From contig CAIRAF010000050.1 of the NCBI GenBank assembly GCA_903876465.1, positions 1-6,016 on the forward strand: a stretch of 6,016 nt of DNA, written 5' to 3'. The notes under the pieces were generated by a model that searched no databases, was not told the origin of the DNA, and saw only the letters and a list, made by a program, of their open reading frames with translations. The DNA is from an uncultured bacterium (lineage in GTDB: Bacteria; Patescibacteriota; Minisyncoccia; Phycocordibacterales; PALSA-1337). This document shows, one piece after another, positions 1 through 4,657 of this stretch (position 1 is the first letter of the stretch; the number at the start of each line of letters is the position of its first letter). The translations under genes and the position numbers were made by a program.

Positions 1-2157
1 CTAATATCTTTTCTTAAATTCAGGTCTTGGAGGACGTGGCGTTTCCTCTTTCTTTGTAAATCGATTTGGATCGGCCTGTTTGATTGAGAGATTGATTCTA
101 CCCTTTTCATCTACTTCTTTAACGACAACTGGTACCTTATCACCTTCTTTAACATATGTTTCAACTCTCTCAACACGGAATGGTGCAATTTCAGAAACGT
201 GAACGAGTCCTTCTGAATTTGGACCAATCTTTACGAAAGCACCAAAATCCATAAGACGCGTTACTTCACCATCAAATCTTTCGCCAGGCTTATATTCACG
301 TGTCATACCATAAATAATATCTTTAGCCTTTTGAGCCGTTTCATTTTTACCAGTAATAAAGATATTTCCATCATCTTCAATAGTAATATCTTCAACTCCA
401 GTATTATCACGTATTTCATTAATTGTTTTACCTCCAGAACCAATGACGAGGCCAATTTGATCAGGCTTAATCTTCATGACAATAATTTCTGGCGCATTTG
501 GATTGATCTTGGCACGTGGTGCTGAAATAGCTTTCTCAATGACATCAAGAATAGTGAAGCGAGCGGCCTTAGCCTTTTCAAATGCTTCAGCAAGAATTTG
601 CAAAGGAATACCACCAACTTTGACGTCCATTTGAACTGCGGTGATACCAGTGCGTGTGCCAGCAACTTTGAAATCCATATCACCATGATGATCTTCAGGT
701 CCTTGAATATCAGTGAGCACTTTATAAGCAATTGGTTTTCCTTGAGCATCTGTTTTCATCATGAGACCACTAGCAATACCAGCAACTGGCGCCTTTATAG
801 GAACACCGGCATCCATAAGTGCGAGGGTTGATCCACAAACTGATCCCATGGAAGTTGAACCATTTGAAGACATGGCTTCAGAGACGATACGAATGGTATA
901 TGGGAATAGGTCTTTTGCTGGAATAACTGGTACCAAAGCTTTCTCAGCGAGAGCTCCGTGGCCAATCATGCGACGATTTGTTCCACCGACACGTCCAGTT
1001 TCACCTGTTGAGAATGGTGGGAAGTTGTAATGATGCATGAAACGTTTGTTTGGCTGCTCCATCAAACCGTCTAAAACCTGTGCGTCGCCTGGGCTTCCGA
1101 GCGTTAAGGCCGAGAGAATATGGGTTCCTCCACGATAGAAAATGCCTGAGCCATGTAACATGGTAGAAAGTCCCCCAGCCTGGGCAAAGAGGGGGCGAAT
1201 CTGGTCCATGGTACGGCCATCGGCACGCTTACCATTCTTTATGGCTTCTTCGTGTAACAATTCATTAACGGCTTCTTCGAATACTTCCTGAGCCATCGCT
1301 TTATTTCCTTCAGGCATTTTTTCTTCAAAAAGTGCCGACCAGATACCGTTAATTTCATTTATATGATTATGACCAGGAGTTCCACTCATTATGAACTTAG
1401 CGAGCTTTGGTGAAATTTCAGATTTGAAAAGTTCTGCAGTTCCAGGTGTTGGTTCTGGTAAAACTACTGAAGCTTTTGGTTTACCAATTTCAGCGATGAT
1501 TTTCTTTTGCCATGCTTGGATTTTTTCAATTTCGGCGCTAGCTCGTGTTAGACCTTCATTAACAAGATCTTCACCAACTTCATGACTGGCTACTTCTATC
1601 ATATTGATCATGCCATCTTTACCACAGGCTACGAGTTCTAGATCTATTTTTGCTTCATCACGTGTAGCGTAGTCTGGATTGATGAACCAGTTATGGTCCT
1701 TGGCTATACGAATAGCAGATGCCGGTCCATTCCAAGGAATGCGTGAGACACCGAGAGCGAGTGAAGCAGCGATAACTGATATAACATCTGGATCGTGTTC
1801 ATCAATGGCGAGTGTCGTCACAATGACTTGAACTTCATTGCGCATTTTCTGATTGAAAAGTGGACGAATAGTTCGGTCAACAATACGACCAGAGAGAATA
1901 GCTTCAGTAGAAGGCTTTCCTTCACGACGTACAAATCGTGATCCTAGAATGCGACCAGTAGCGTAAAAACGTTCCTCAAAATCAACAGTGAGTGGAAAAA
2001 AATCACCATCCTTCAAATCCCCCATCACTGCAGTAGCGAGAACTGCTGTGTTTCCATATCTCACAATAACTGAACCATCTGCATTTTCGGCAAGGTCGTT
2101 GAACTCGGCTGATAATATCTTGCCTCCTATCTCGATCGAATATTCTTTTTTATTCAT
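1..2157 (-). CDS. pnp: Polyribonucleotide nucleotidyltransferase (PNPase), complete
   Basis: PNPase is the phosphate-dependent 3'-to-5' exoribonuclease that trims and degrades RNA, releasing nucleoside diphosphates; it acts as a cytoplasmic trimer. The 718-residue product has the usual family length and full domain order: first RNase PH core (about 10-140), helical linker (about 150-300), second RNase PH core (about 310-545), KH domain (about 555-615, with VIGSGGKTI at 571-579 carrying the GxxG loop) and S1 domain (about 625-693), then a short basic tail. The catalytic motif EDHHGDMDFK gives D489, D495 and K497, matching D486, D492 and K494 of the E. coli enzyme. The phosphate-binding SNGSTSM (431-437) and the RNA-contacting RFVRREG (74-80) are present. 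The stop codon is the first three bases of the window. No clear Shine-Dalgarno precedes the ATG; the start follows the conserved N-terminus. Identification is secure. Confidence 0.98.
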   Translation of the reverse strand: MNKKEYSIEIGGKILSAEFNDLAENADGSVIVRYGNTAVLATAVMGDLKDGDFFPLTVDFEERFYATGRILGSRFVRREGKPSTEAILSGRIVDRTIRPLFNQKMRNEVQVIVTTLAIDEHDPDVISVIAASLALGVSRIPWNGPASAIRIAKDHNWFINPDYATRDEAKIDLELVACGKDGMINMIEVASHEVGEDLVNEGLTRASAEIEKIQAWQKKIIAEIGKPKASVVLPEPTPGTAELFKSEISPKLAKFIMSGTPGHNHINEINGIWSALFEEKMPEGNKAMAQEVFEEAVNELLHEEAIKNGKRADGRTMDQIRPLFAQAGGLSTMLHGSGIFYRGGTHILSALTLGSPGDAQVLDGLMEQPNKRFMHHYNFPPFSTGETGRVGGTNRRMIGHGALAEKALVPVIPAKDLFPYTIRIVSEAMSSNGSTSMGSVCGSTLALMDAGVPIKAPVAGIASGLMMKTDAQGKPIAYKVLTDIQGPEDHHGDMDFKVAGTRTGITAVQMDVKVGGIPLQILAEAFEKAKAARFTILDVIEKAISAPRAKINPNAPEIIVMKIKPDQIGLVIGSGGKTINEIRDNTGVEDITIEDDGNIFITGKNETAQKAKDIIYGMTREYKPGERFDGEVTRLMDFGAFVKIGPNSEGLVHVSEIAPFRVERVETYVKEGDKVPVVVKEVDEKGRINLSIKQADPNRFTKKEETPRPPRPEFKKRY

Positions 2158-2187
2158 AAAACTAATAAATTAGTCGTCTCTAGATTT

Positions 2188-2206
2188 CAGCTTTGAAAGA
2201 AAGCTG
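2188..2206 (-). promoter_or_regulatory. Hairpin in the pnp 5' leader
   Basis: A perfect 7-bp inverted repeat (CAGCTTT/AAAGCTG, 5-nt loop) lies about 30 nt upstream of the pnp ATG, in the 108-nt gap after the TrmB-type gene. No T-run follows it on the minus strand, so it is a poor intrinsic terminator. In E. coli, pnp is autoregulated through a leader stem-loop cut by RNase III and PNPase. Whether this hairpin works the same way is inference; it is much shorter than an RNase III substrate usually is. Confidence 0.4.
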
Positions 2207-2265
2207 CCTATCCAGAGGCGAATTGATAATGGTACTAAATCTGCATATGTAATGTAGCAAATATC

Positions 2266-3069
2266 CTATTCCCTCACCAGTCCTGAATTCCACGACAAAT
2301 CGAATATCATTTTCATCATATTGTGAATAGTTTCATCTTCAATGATTGTTCCAGTCAGAAATTCCTTATTTAAGTTAATAATCGCTATCTTATTTTCACC
2401 GTAGATAGTTATCTCACCCTTAAATGGAAATTTTTCTTTTTTTACGTATTTTATCTCTGGAACCACCTCCTTTTTGTAACCTGAAAAGAATTTTGCATTA
2501 TATTCCCTGTTTTCTTCAGTATCAGGAATGATTCCTTTGGTTGTAATACCTATTTTTTCTTTCGAACGTCGAAAATTCTCAAAAAATTTTGTTGGAAATA
2601 CTTTCTCCAACTCTGATGCATTCGACCAAGCAAGCATTTCATATTTTTTGTCTGTAGCAATCATGTCTTCGTATATAGCCATCATACCCTCTGTGTTTTC
2701 ATAGTAAGCAACCTTTGGTCGTGTACCGAGTGCGCCAAAGAGCCCTTCAATGTCAGGAAGTATTGATTTCATTTGATCAGACTCTTCTTCTGCACGACGG
2801 ATTCTTCCTTCTGTGTAGCGGATGACCTTGTCCGGCTTCTCTATTTGGTAGAATATTTTGCTTTTCTTTTCAATTTCACTTACTAGTCCACGGATAGAGA
2901 GTGTTGTGAGCACGTGGTAAGTGGTACTGCGGTTGATCTCAGCGTATTCAGCCACTTTTGATGGGTAGGCACCACCCAACTCAAGCACCGAAACGTATAT
3001 TTTAGCCTCTTTGTCAGTAAAGCCTGATTTTATGAGCTTTTCTACAAGGCTATAGTTCTTTATTTGCAT
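2266..3069 (-). CDS. TrmB-family winged-helix transcriptional regulator
   Basis: The 267-residue protein starts with a TrmB-type winged helix-turn-helix (about 8-78): GFTDKEAKIYVSVLELGG (16-33), then the recognition-helix region INRSTTYHVLTTLSIRGLV (45-63), and a wing ending in KIFYQIEKPDKVI. A charged helical linker follows (about 83-108, RRAEEESDQMKSILPDIEGL), probably a dimerising coiled coil. The C-terminal effector-like domain (about 118-265) begins KVAYYENTEGMMAIYEDM. TrmB proteins often control sugar uptake and metabolism, and several such paralogs are common in archaea and CPR bacteria; the ligand and targets here cannot be read. It is encoded upstream of pnp on the same strand, 108 bp away, and diverges from the ribozyme operon across a shared 238-bp spacer, so it could regulate that operon. 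The ATG at 3069 gives a start matching the family. Confidence 0.88.
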   Translation of the reverse strand: MQIKNYSLVEKLIKSGFTDKEAKIYVSVLELGGAYPSKVAEYAEINRSTTYHVLTTLSIRGLVSEIEKKSKIFYQIEKPDKVIRYTEGRIRRAEEESDQMKSILPDIEGLFGALGTRPKVAYYENTEGMMAIYEDMIATDKKYEMLAWSNASELEKVFPTKFFENFRRSKEKIGITTKGIIPDTEENREYNAKFFSGYKKEVVPEIKYVKKEKFPFKGEITIYGENKIAIINLNKEFLTGTIIEDETIHNMMKMIFDLSWNSGLVRE

Positions 3070-3075
3070 AGTAAT

Positions 3076-3104
3076 ATGGTACCCTTTTGCCTATTATTTG
3101 TCAA
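3076..3104 (-). promoter_or_regulatory. Candidate promoter of the TrmB-type gene (possibly leaderless)
   Basis: Reading the minus strand, a consensus -35 TTGACA (3104-3099) is followed after exactly 17 bp by TACCAT (3081-3076, four of six bases of the -10 consensus). Initiation 6-7 nt further on would fall at or next to the ATG at 3069, giving a leaderless mRNA. The only Shine-Dalgarno-like run (AAAGGG) lies inside the spacer of this promoter and would not be transcribed from it. This is a motif match only. Confidence 0.4.
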
Positions 3105-3193
3105 TTCTAACGAACAAAATATATATATATTGATAAATATGGCTCTAATTAGTCACTTTTTATAATCATATTTATCTTTCTTACGCACAAAGT

Positions 3194-3218
3194 TTGACAA
3201 AGTTGCTATACTGTTCTC
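3194..3218 (+). promoter_or_regulatory. Extended -10 promoter of the ribozyme operon
   Basis: TGCTATACT at 3204-3212 matches an extended -10 element (TGnTATAAT, one mismatch). The predicted start is about A3219. That base is also the first base of a 10-bp leader helix (3219-3228 with 3283-3292), which independently fits transcription starting there. A perfect TTGACA at 3194-3199 lies too close to serve as -35 for this -10. It could serve a weaker -10 near 3217. The divergent spacer 3105-3190 is very AT-rich, with an (AT)n run near 3119-3131, and holds no gene. Confidence 0.6.
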
Positions 3219-3300
3219 AGATAAGGTGAGTTCTTTGAAAACCATATTCACAGCAACCCTATCGGGAAGCGTATGGAGCAAACATCTTATCTAGAAAGGA
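3219..3300 (+). promoter_or_regulatory. Structured 5' leader of orf1 with enclosed boxA
   Basis: The first ten transcribed bases, AGATAAGGTG (3219-3228), pair with CATCTTATCT (3283-3292): ten pairs, one of them G-U. Inside, CCATAT (3242-3247) pairs with GTATGG (3271-3276), topped by GC-AA-CCC-TATC-GGG-AA-GC (3253-3270). The 3' arm of the closing helix ends two bases before AAAGGA (3295-3300), the Shine-Dalgarno of orf1. The fold could therefore gate translation or protect the 5' end. It matches no riboswitch class that I recognise. Confidence 0.55.
3229..3242 (+). promoter_or_regulatory. boxA antitermination element 1
   Basis: AGTTCTTTGAAAAC contains the GTTCTTTGAAAAC core of Bacillus-type rRNA-leader boxA elements. 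The RNA form of boxA is bound by NusB and ribosomal protein S10 (NusE) to build a Rho-resistant elongation complex. It lies about 10 nt from the predicted transcription start, directly after the 5' arm of the closing leader helix. No rRNA gene is visible. Three further AGTTCTTT sites recur in the same operon. The match is seen in the sequence; the function is inference. Confidence 0.65.
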
Positions 3301-3307
3301 AATTAGT

Positions 3308-3655
3308 ATGAAAATTCCTAGTCGCGAAAACTCGTTCAAGTGTTCATTCGAAGGTTCGATGATGATGGTCAAGATTGATTCCTGGTCAAACCCAAGACGT
3401 CTCTTTAGTAATAGGGCAAGTATATGTGTAGAGATTGGCTTAGAGAGTTGTGATGATTGTGAAGCTTGTACGAAAAGAATCGCTCAAGTTAAAAGCGTTC
3501 TGAGTAATAGTCACATTCGACACTTCTGGAATCAGGGCACATTGGTGTTACAGAATGATAGCGATTCAGAGTCTGGAAGTGAAGGATTATTCTGCTACCC
3601 AATCGAGTATCTTTCACGAGTCCTTGGAAAAAAAGTGGTTCGAAATGAAGGGTGA
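3308..3655 (+). CDS. Small CxxCxxC protein, unknown function (orf1)
   Basis: This is the first gene of the plus-strand operon, encoding 115 residues. The start is well supported: AAAGGA at 3295-3300 lies 7 nt before the ATG. I do not recognise the family. A cysteine cluster ESCDDCEACTKR puts C48, C51 and C54 in a CxxCxxC arrangement, with C12, C40 and C96 elsewhere, so metal or Fe-S binding is possible but unproven. A short acidic/serine stretch (NDSDSESGSEG, 83-93) precedes a conserved-looking end, FCYPIEYLSRVLGKKV. There is no signal peptide or membrane segment. The product appears soluble and mixed alpha/beta. The gene ends 45 nt before the first ribozyme cleavage site, so its message would become the 5' fragment of the processed transcript. 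Confidence 0.72.
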   Translation: MKIPSRENSFKCSFEGSMMMVKIDSWSNPRRLFSNRASICVEIGLESCDDCEACTKRIAQVKSVLSNSHIRHFWNQGTLVLQNDSDSESGSEGLFCYPIEYLSRVLGKKVVRNEG

Positions 3656-3666
3656 ATATGGTCAAA

Positions 3667-3695
3667 AAGGGGTTAGGTCTAAATCCTAATCCCTT
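3667..3695 (+). other. Hairpin directly upstream of hammerhead 1
   Basis: GGGGTTAGG (3669-3677) pairs with CCTAATCCC (3685-3693): nine pairs with one G-U, and a 7-nt loop. Two more A-T pairs (3667-3668 with 3694-3695) are possible but would compete with the outer end of ribozyme stem III. The hairpin is not followed by a T-run, so it is a weak terminator. After cleavage it would cap the 3' end of the orf1 mRNA fragment. A hairpin occupies the same place before hammerhead 2. Confidence 0.7.
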
Positions 3696-3744
3696 CTGTC
3701 TACGGATGAATCCGTACTGATGAGCTCAAAAGAGCGAAACAGAA
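3694..3744 (+). ncRNA. Type III hammerhead self-cleaving ribozyme 1
   Basis: All invariant core bases are present: CTGATGA (3717-3723), GAAA (3736-3739) and a GTC cleavage triplet (3698-3700), so the cut falls between 3700 and 3701. Stem I is TACGGA/TCCGTA (3701-3706 with 3711-3716, loop TGAA). Stem II is GCTC/GAGC (3724-3727 with 3732-3735, loop AAAA). Stem III is TTCTGT/ACAGAA (3694-3699 with 3739-3744) and is the open end, which defines type III. It lies between orf1 and orf2 on the sense strand of the operon. From 3717 the sequence is identical to hammerhead 2. Confidence 0.93.
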
Positions 3745-3754
3745 AGTTCTTTAA
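3717..3754 (+). repeat. 38-nt perfect direct repeat, copy 1
   Basis: Positions 3717-3754 are identical to 4619-4656, an offset of 902 bp. The repeat begins exactly at the hammerhead CTGATGA box, spans stem II, GAAA and the 3' side of stem III, and continues about 10 nt past the ribozyme through the boxA-like AGTTCTTTAA. Identity that extends beyond what catalysis needs suggests a shared module of ribozyme plus boxA, recent duplication, or concerted evolution. Confidence 0.95.
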
Positions 3755-3755
3755 A
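3745..3755 (+). promoter_or_regulatory. boxA-like element 2, right after hammerhead 1
   Basis: AGTTCTTTAAA fits the boxA pattern G(C/T)TCTTT(A/G)AAA. It begins one base after the last paired base of ribozyme stem III, so it would lie on the downstream cleavage product, about 45 nt from its new 5' end. Assigning NusB/S10 binding is inference. Confidence 0.5.
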
Positions 3756-3756
3756 A

Positions 3757-3787
3757 ATGGCTTTAAGTAGGTGTGCCATTGAACACC
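3757..3787 (+). promoter_or_regulatory. Possible H-type pseudoknot upstream of the orf2 Shine-Dalgarno
   Basis: Two interlocking 5-bp helices can form: ATGGC (3757-3761) with GCCAT (3775-3779), and GGTGT (3770-3774) with ACACC (3783-3787). The order of arms is that of an H-type pseudoknot with loops of 8, 0 and 3 nt. It ends two bases before the GAGGAGG Shine-Dalgarno (3789-3795), a position suited to translational control. The helices are short and could be chance. Confidence 0.35.
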
Positions 3788-3801
3788 AGAGGAGGAATAT
3801 T

Positions 3802-4062
3802 ATGACAACAACCAACGAACGGTCTCAAGAACGCGATAATCAAATCGATCGGCTCTTGTATGAATCTGGGAGCCTTCAGCTCGACACTAGAAGTATTGCT
3901 TCTAGAAAGCTCATCGTTATACGGGATGAACTGTATCCCCGTGAGCTAAAGGGTCTCATTGCTGATGCGTGGTGGCTTAATGATGATGAGTTCGCGTTAT
4001 TGAAGAAGACGCTGAAGGAAAAAGATCCTTCGTGGGTGGATAAAAATCCCCACAATTACTAA
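3802..4062 (+). CDS. Small protein of unknown function between the ribozymes (orf2)
   Basis: An 86-residue product. AGGAGG (3790-3795) lies 6 nt before the ATG at 3802, the strongest ribosome site in the window. I prefer this start to the in-frame ATG at 3757, which has no Shine-Dalgarno and sits inside a possible pseudoknot. I do not recognise the family. The protein is hydrophilic and mostly helical, with an N-terminal polar stretch (MTTTNERSQERDNQIDR), a central SRKLIVIRDELYPRELKGLIADAWWL segment given here only as residues 34-59, and a charged C-terminus (LLKKTLKEKDPSW, 66-78). There is no signal or membrane segment. The gene lies inside the 900-nt segment bounded by the two ribozymes and is followed at once by the large structured RNA, so a protein partner of that RNA is an attractive but untested idea. 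Confidence 0.75.
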   Translation: MTTTNERSQERDNQIDRLLYESGSLQLDTRSIASRKLIVIRDELYPRELKGLIADAWWLNDDEFALLKKTLKEKDPSWVDKNPHNY

Positions 4063-4105
4063 ATAAATAACGTGCCGCATAAAAACACGTAAACCGGGTA
4101 ATATT

Positions 4106-4253
4106 TCAGCGGAATATTGCCCACTCCATTGGGTTCGAGACAATCCTGTCGCGAATCCATAGAGTTAAGTTCTTTACAATTGAATCCGCAGTATTATGAG
4201 CTTAATTAGTTGAGCTTATAGAACTGCGGGTTCATTCACACTGACTCCGCTGG
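4106..4253 (+). other. Loop pseudoknot within the large RNA
   Basis: The loop TCAGCGG (4106-4112), closed by a perfect 10-bp stem, is complementary to CCGCTGG (4247-4253): six Watson-Crick pairs plus one terminal U-G. The partner lies in an otherwise unpaired linker after the long 4181-4234 hairpin, so both sides are free to pair. This would fold the first three hairpins into one compact domain. A second CCGCTG at 4479-4484 is an alternative partner. Confidence 0.55.
4168..4180 (+). promoter_or_regulatory. boxA-like element 3, in a single-stranded linker of the large RNA
   Basis: AGTTCTTTACAAT resembles the E. coli rrn boxA core (GCTCTTTAACAAT). It shares the 10-mer AAGTTCTTTA with the two post-ribozyme sites. 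It lies in the unpaired stretch between the hairpins 4130-4159 and 4181-4234, so it would be accessible to a binding protein. Confidence 0.45.
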
Positions 4254-4561
4254 GCCTGCCAAGCATATAACTGGCACTTTATTCTCGGATCATTTGGTTT
4301 TCAGCGCAGAAAATCAAACCGAGGATAAGTTAAATCCCCATCGAGGCCCTATACATTATCTGGTAGGGAAAAATATCGAAAGCGGACACTAAACCTGTGC
4401 GAAAAAAAGCACGGTGTTATAGAAAGCAGGACCTCTGGGTGCCCCTAAGGTCTACGGAACTACTCGTATGTCGCCAGCCCGCTGGTTAAAGACATAAAAG
4501 ATCAGACGAATTCACGGGTGAATTCGATTGTTCACGAGCAAGTCTAGTTGGTGTGAAGTCT

Positions 4562-4593
4562 GTGCAGGTGTCATCTTGGGATGATGTCTGCAC
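4562..4593 (+). other. Strong hairpin directly upstream of hammerhead 2
   Basis: Fourteen uninterrupted pairs join 4562-4575 and 4580-4593 around a TTGG loop. Three consecutive wobble pairs sit in the middle (4568-4570 with 4585-4587), which marks this as an RNA structure. It ends two bases before stem III of hammerhead 2. After cleavage it would be the 3'-terminal hairpin of the 900-nt product. Confidence 0.85.
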
Positions 4594-4646
4594 TACTGTC
4601 TCGGGATGTGTATCTCGGCTGATGAGCTCAAAAGAGCGAAACAGAA
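4594..4646 (+). ncRNA. Type III hammerhead self-cleaving ribozyme 2
   Basis: The complete core is CTGATGA (4619-4625), GAAA (4638-4641) and a GTC triplet (4598-4600), with the cut after 4600. Stem I is 4601-4607 with 4612-4618 (seven pairs, two of them wobbles, loop GTGT). Its sequence differs from stem I of hammerhead 1 although it pairs as well. Stem II is GCTC/GAGC (4626-4629 with 4634-4637, loop AAAA). Stem III is CTGT/ACAG (4596-4599 with 4641-4644), then an A-A mismatch and one more A-T pair. It lies just upstream of orf3. Confidence 0.92.
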
Positions 4647-4656
4647 AGTTCTTTAA
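4619..4656 (+). repeat. 38-nt perfect direct repeat, copy 2
   Basis: Identical to 3717-3754. The sequence diverges immediately on both sides, at stem I upstream and just before the orf3 start codon downstream. Recombination between the copies would remove one 902-bp unit. Confidence 0.95.
4647..4656 (+). promoter_or_regulatory. boxA-like element 4, right after hammerhead 2
   Basis: AGTTCTTTAA stands at the same distance from its ribozyme as element 2, and ends one base before the orf3 ATG. It lacks the full GAAAA tail of element 1. Confidence 0.42.
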
Positions 4657-4657
4657 T

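Larger units (their letters stand above)
4070..4593 (+). ncRNA. Large, densely structured non-coding RNA between orf2 and hammerhead 2
   Basis: About 520 nt without a credible gene, but with hairpins nearly end to end. Paired arms: 4070-4074/4086-4090; 4096-4105/4113-4122; 4130-4142/4147-4159 (one A-G mismatch); 4181-4192/4223-4234 topped by 4195-4204/4211-4220; 4257-4261/4272-4276; 4279-4288/4319-4328 topped by 4293-4302/4309-4318; 4347-4351/4364-4368; 4395-4400/4409-4414; 4430-4434/4448-4452; 4453-4456/4465-4468; 4474-4477/4482-4485; 4507-4514/4519-4526; 4562-4575/4580-4593. Many hold G-U pairs, which argues for RNA rather than DNA inverted repeats. The 7-nt loop 4106-4112 pairs with 4247-4253. 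I see no tRNA, tmRNA, RNase P, group I or group II hallmarks. In size and complexity it resembles ornate large RNAs such as GOLLD, ROOL or OLE, but I cannot match it to any of them. Confidence 0.8.

Noticed and set aside
331..2173. Several plus-strand and one extra minus-strand open frames over pnp
   Set aside because: They are shadows of the highly conserved pnp frame.
3119..3131. AT dinucleotide run in the divergent spacer
   Set aside because: Short simple-sequence tract, common in AT-rich intergenic DNA; no function can be assigned.
3757..3801. Upstream in-frame start for orf2 at 3757
   Set aside because: It has no Shine-Dalgarno and lies in a possible pseudoknot, whereas the ATG at 3802 follows a perfect AGGAGG at the right distance.
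4031..4053. Hairpin GTGG...CCAC at the end of orf2 as a terminator
   Set aside because: It lies inside the coding region and is not followed by a T-run.
4070..4600. Group I or group II intron, tmRNA, RNase P RNA or tRNA
   Set aside because: No domain V, no group I P7-type core and no tmRNA or RNase P signature were found. GGGTTCGAGAC near 4131 recalls a tRNA T-arm, but it pairs into a different, longer hairpin and there is no acceptor stem or anticodon arm around it.
3694..4646. An Obelisk or other viroid-like RNA replicon
   Set aside because: The unit lies in DNA between ordinary chromosomal genes, with a promoter and a terminator. orf2 is much shorter than the roughly 200-residue Oblin-1 and does not look like it, and the structure is a chain of hairpins, not a rod. 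The self-cleaving logic is similar, but common origin is not supported.
4553..4657. N-terminal extension of orf3 back to an ATG at 4553
   Set aside because: It would translate through the 14-bp hairpin and the whole of hammerhead 2; the open frame there is fortuitous.
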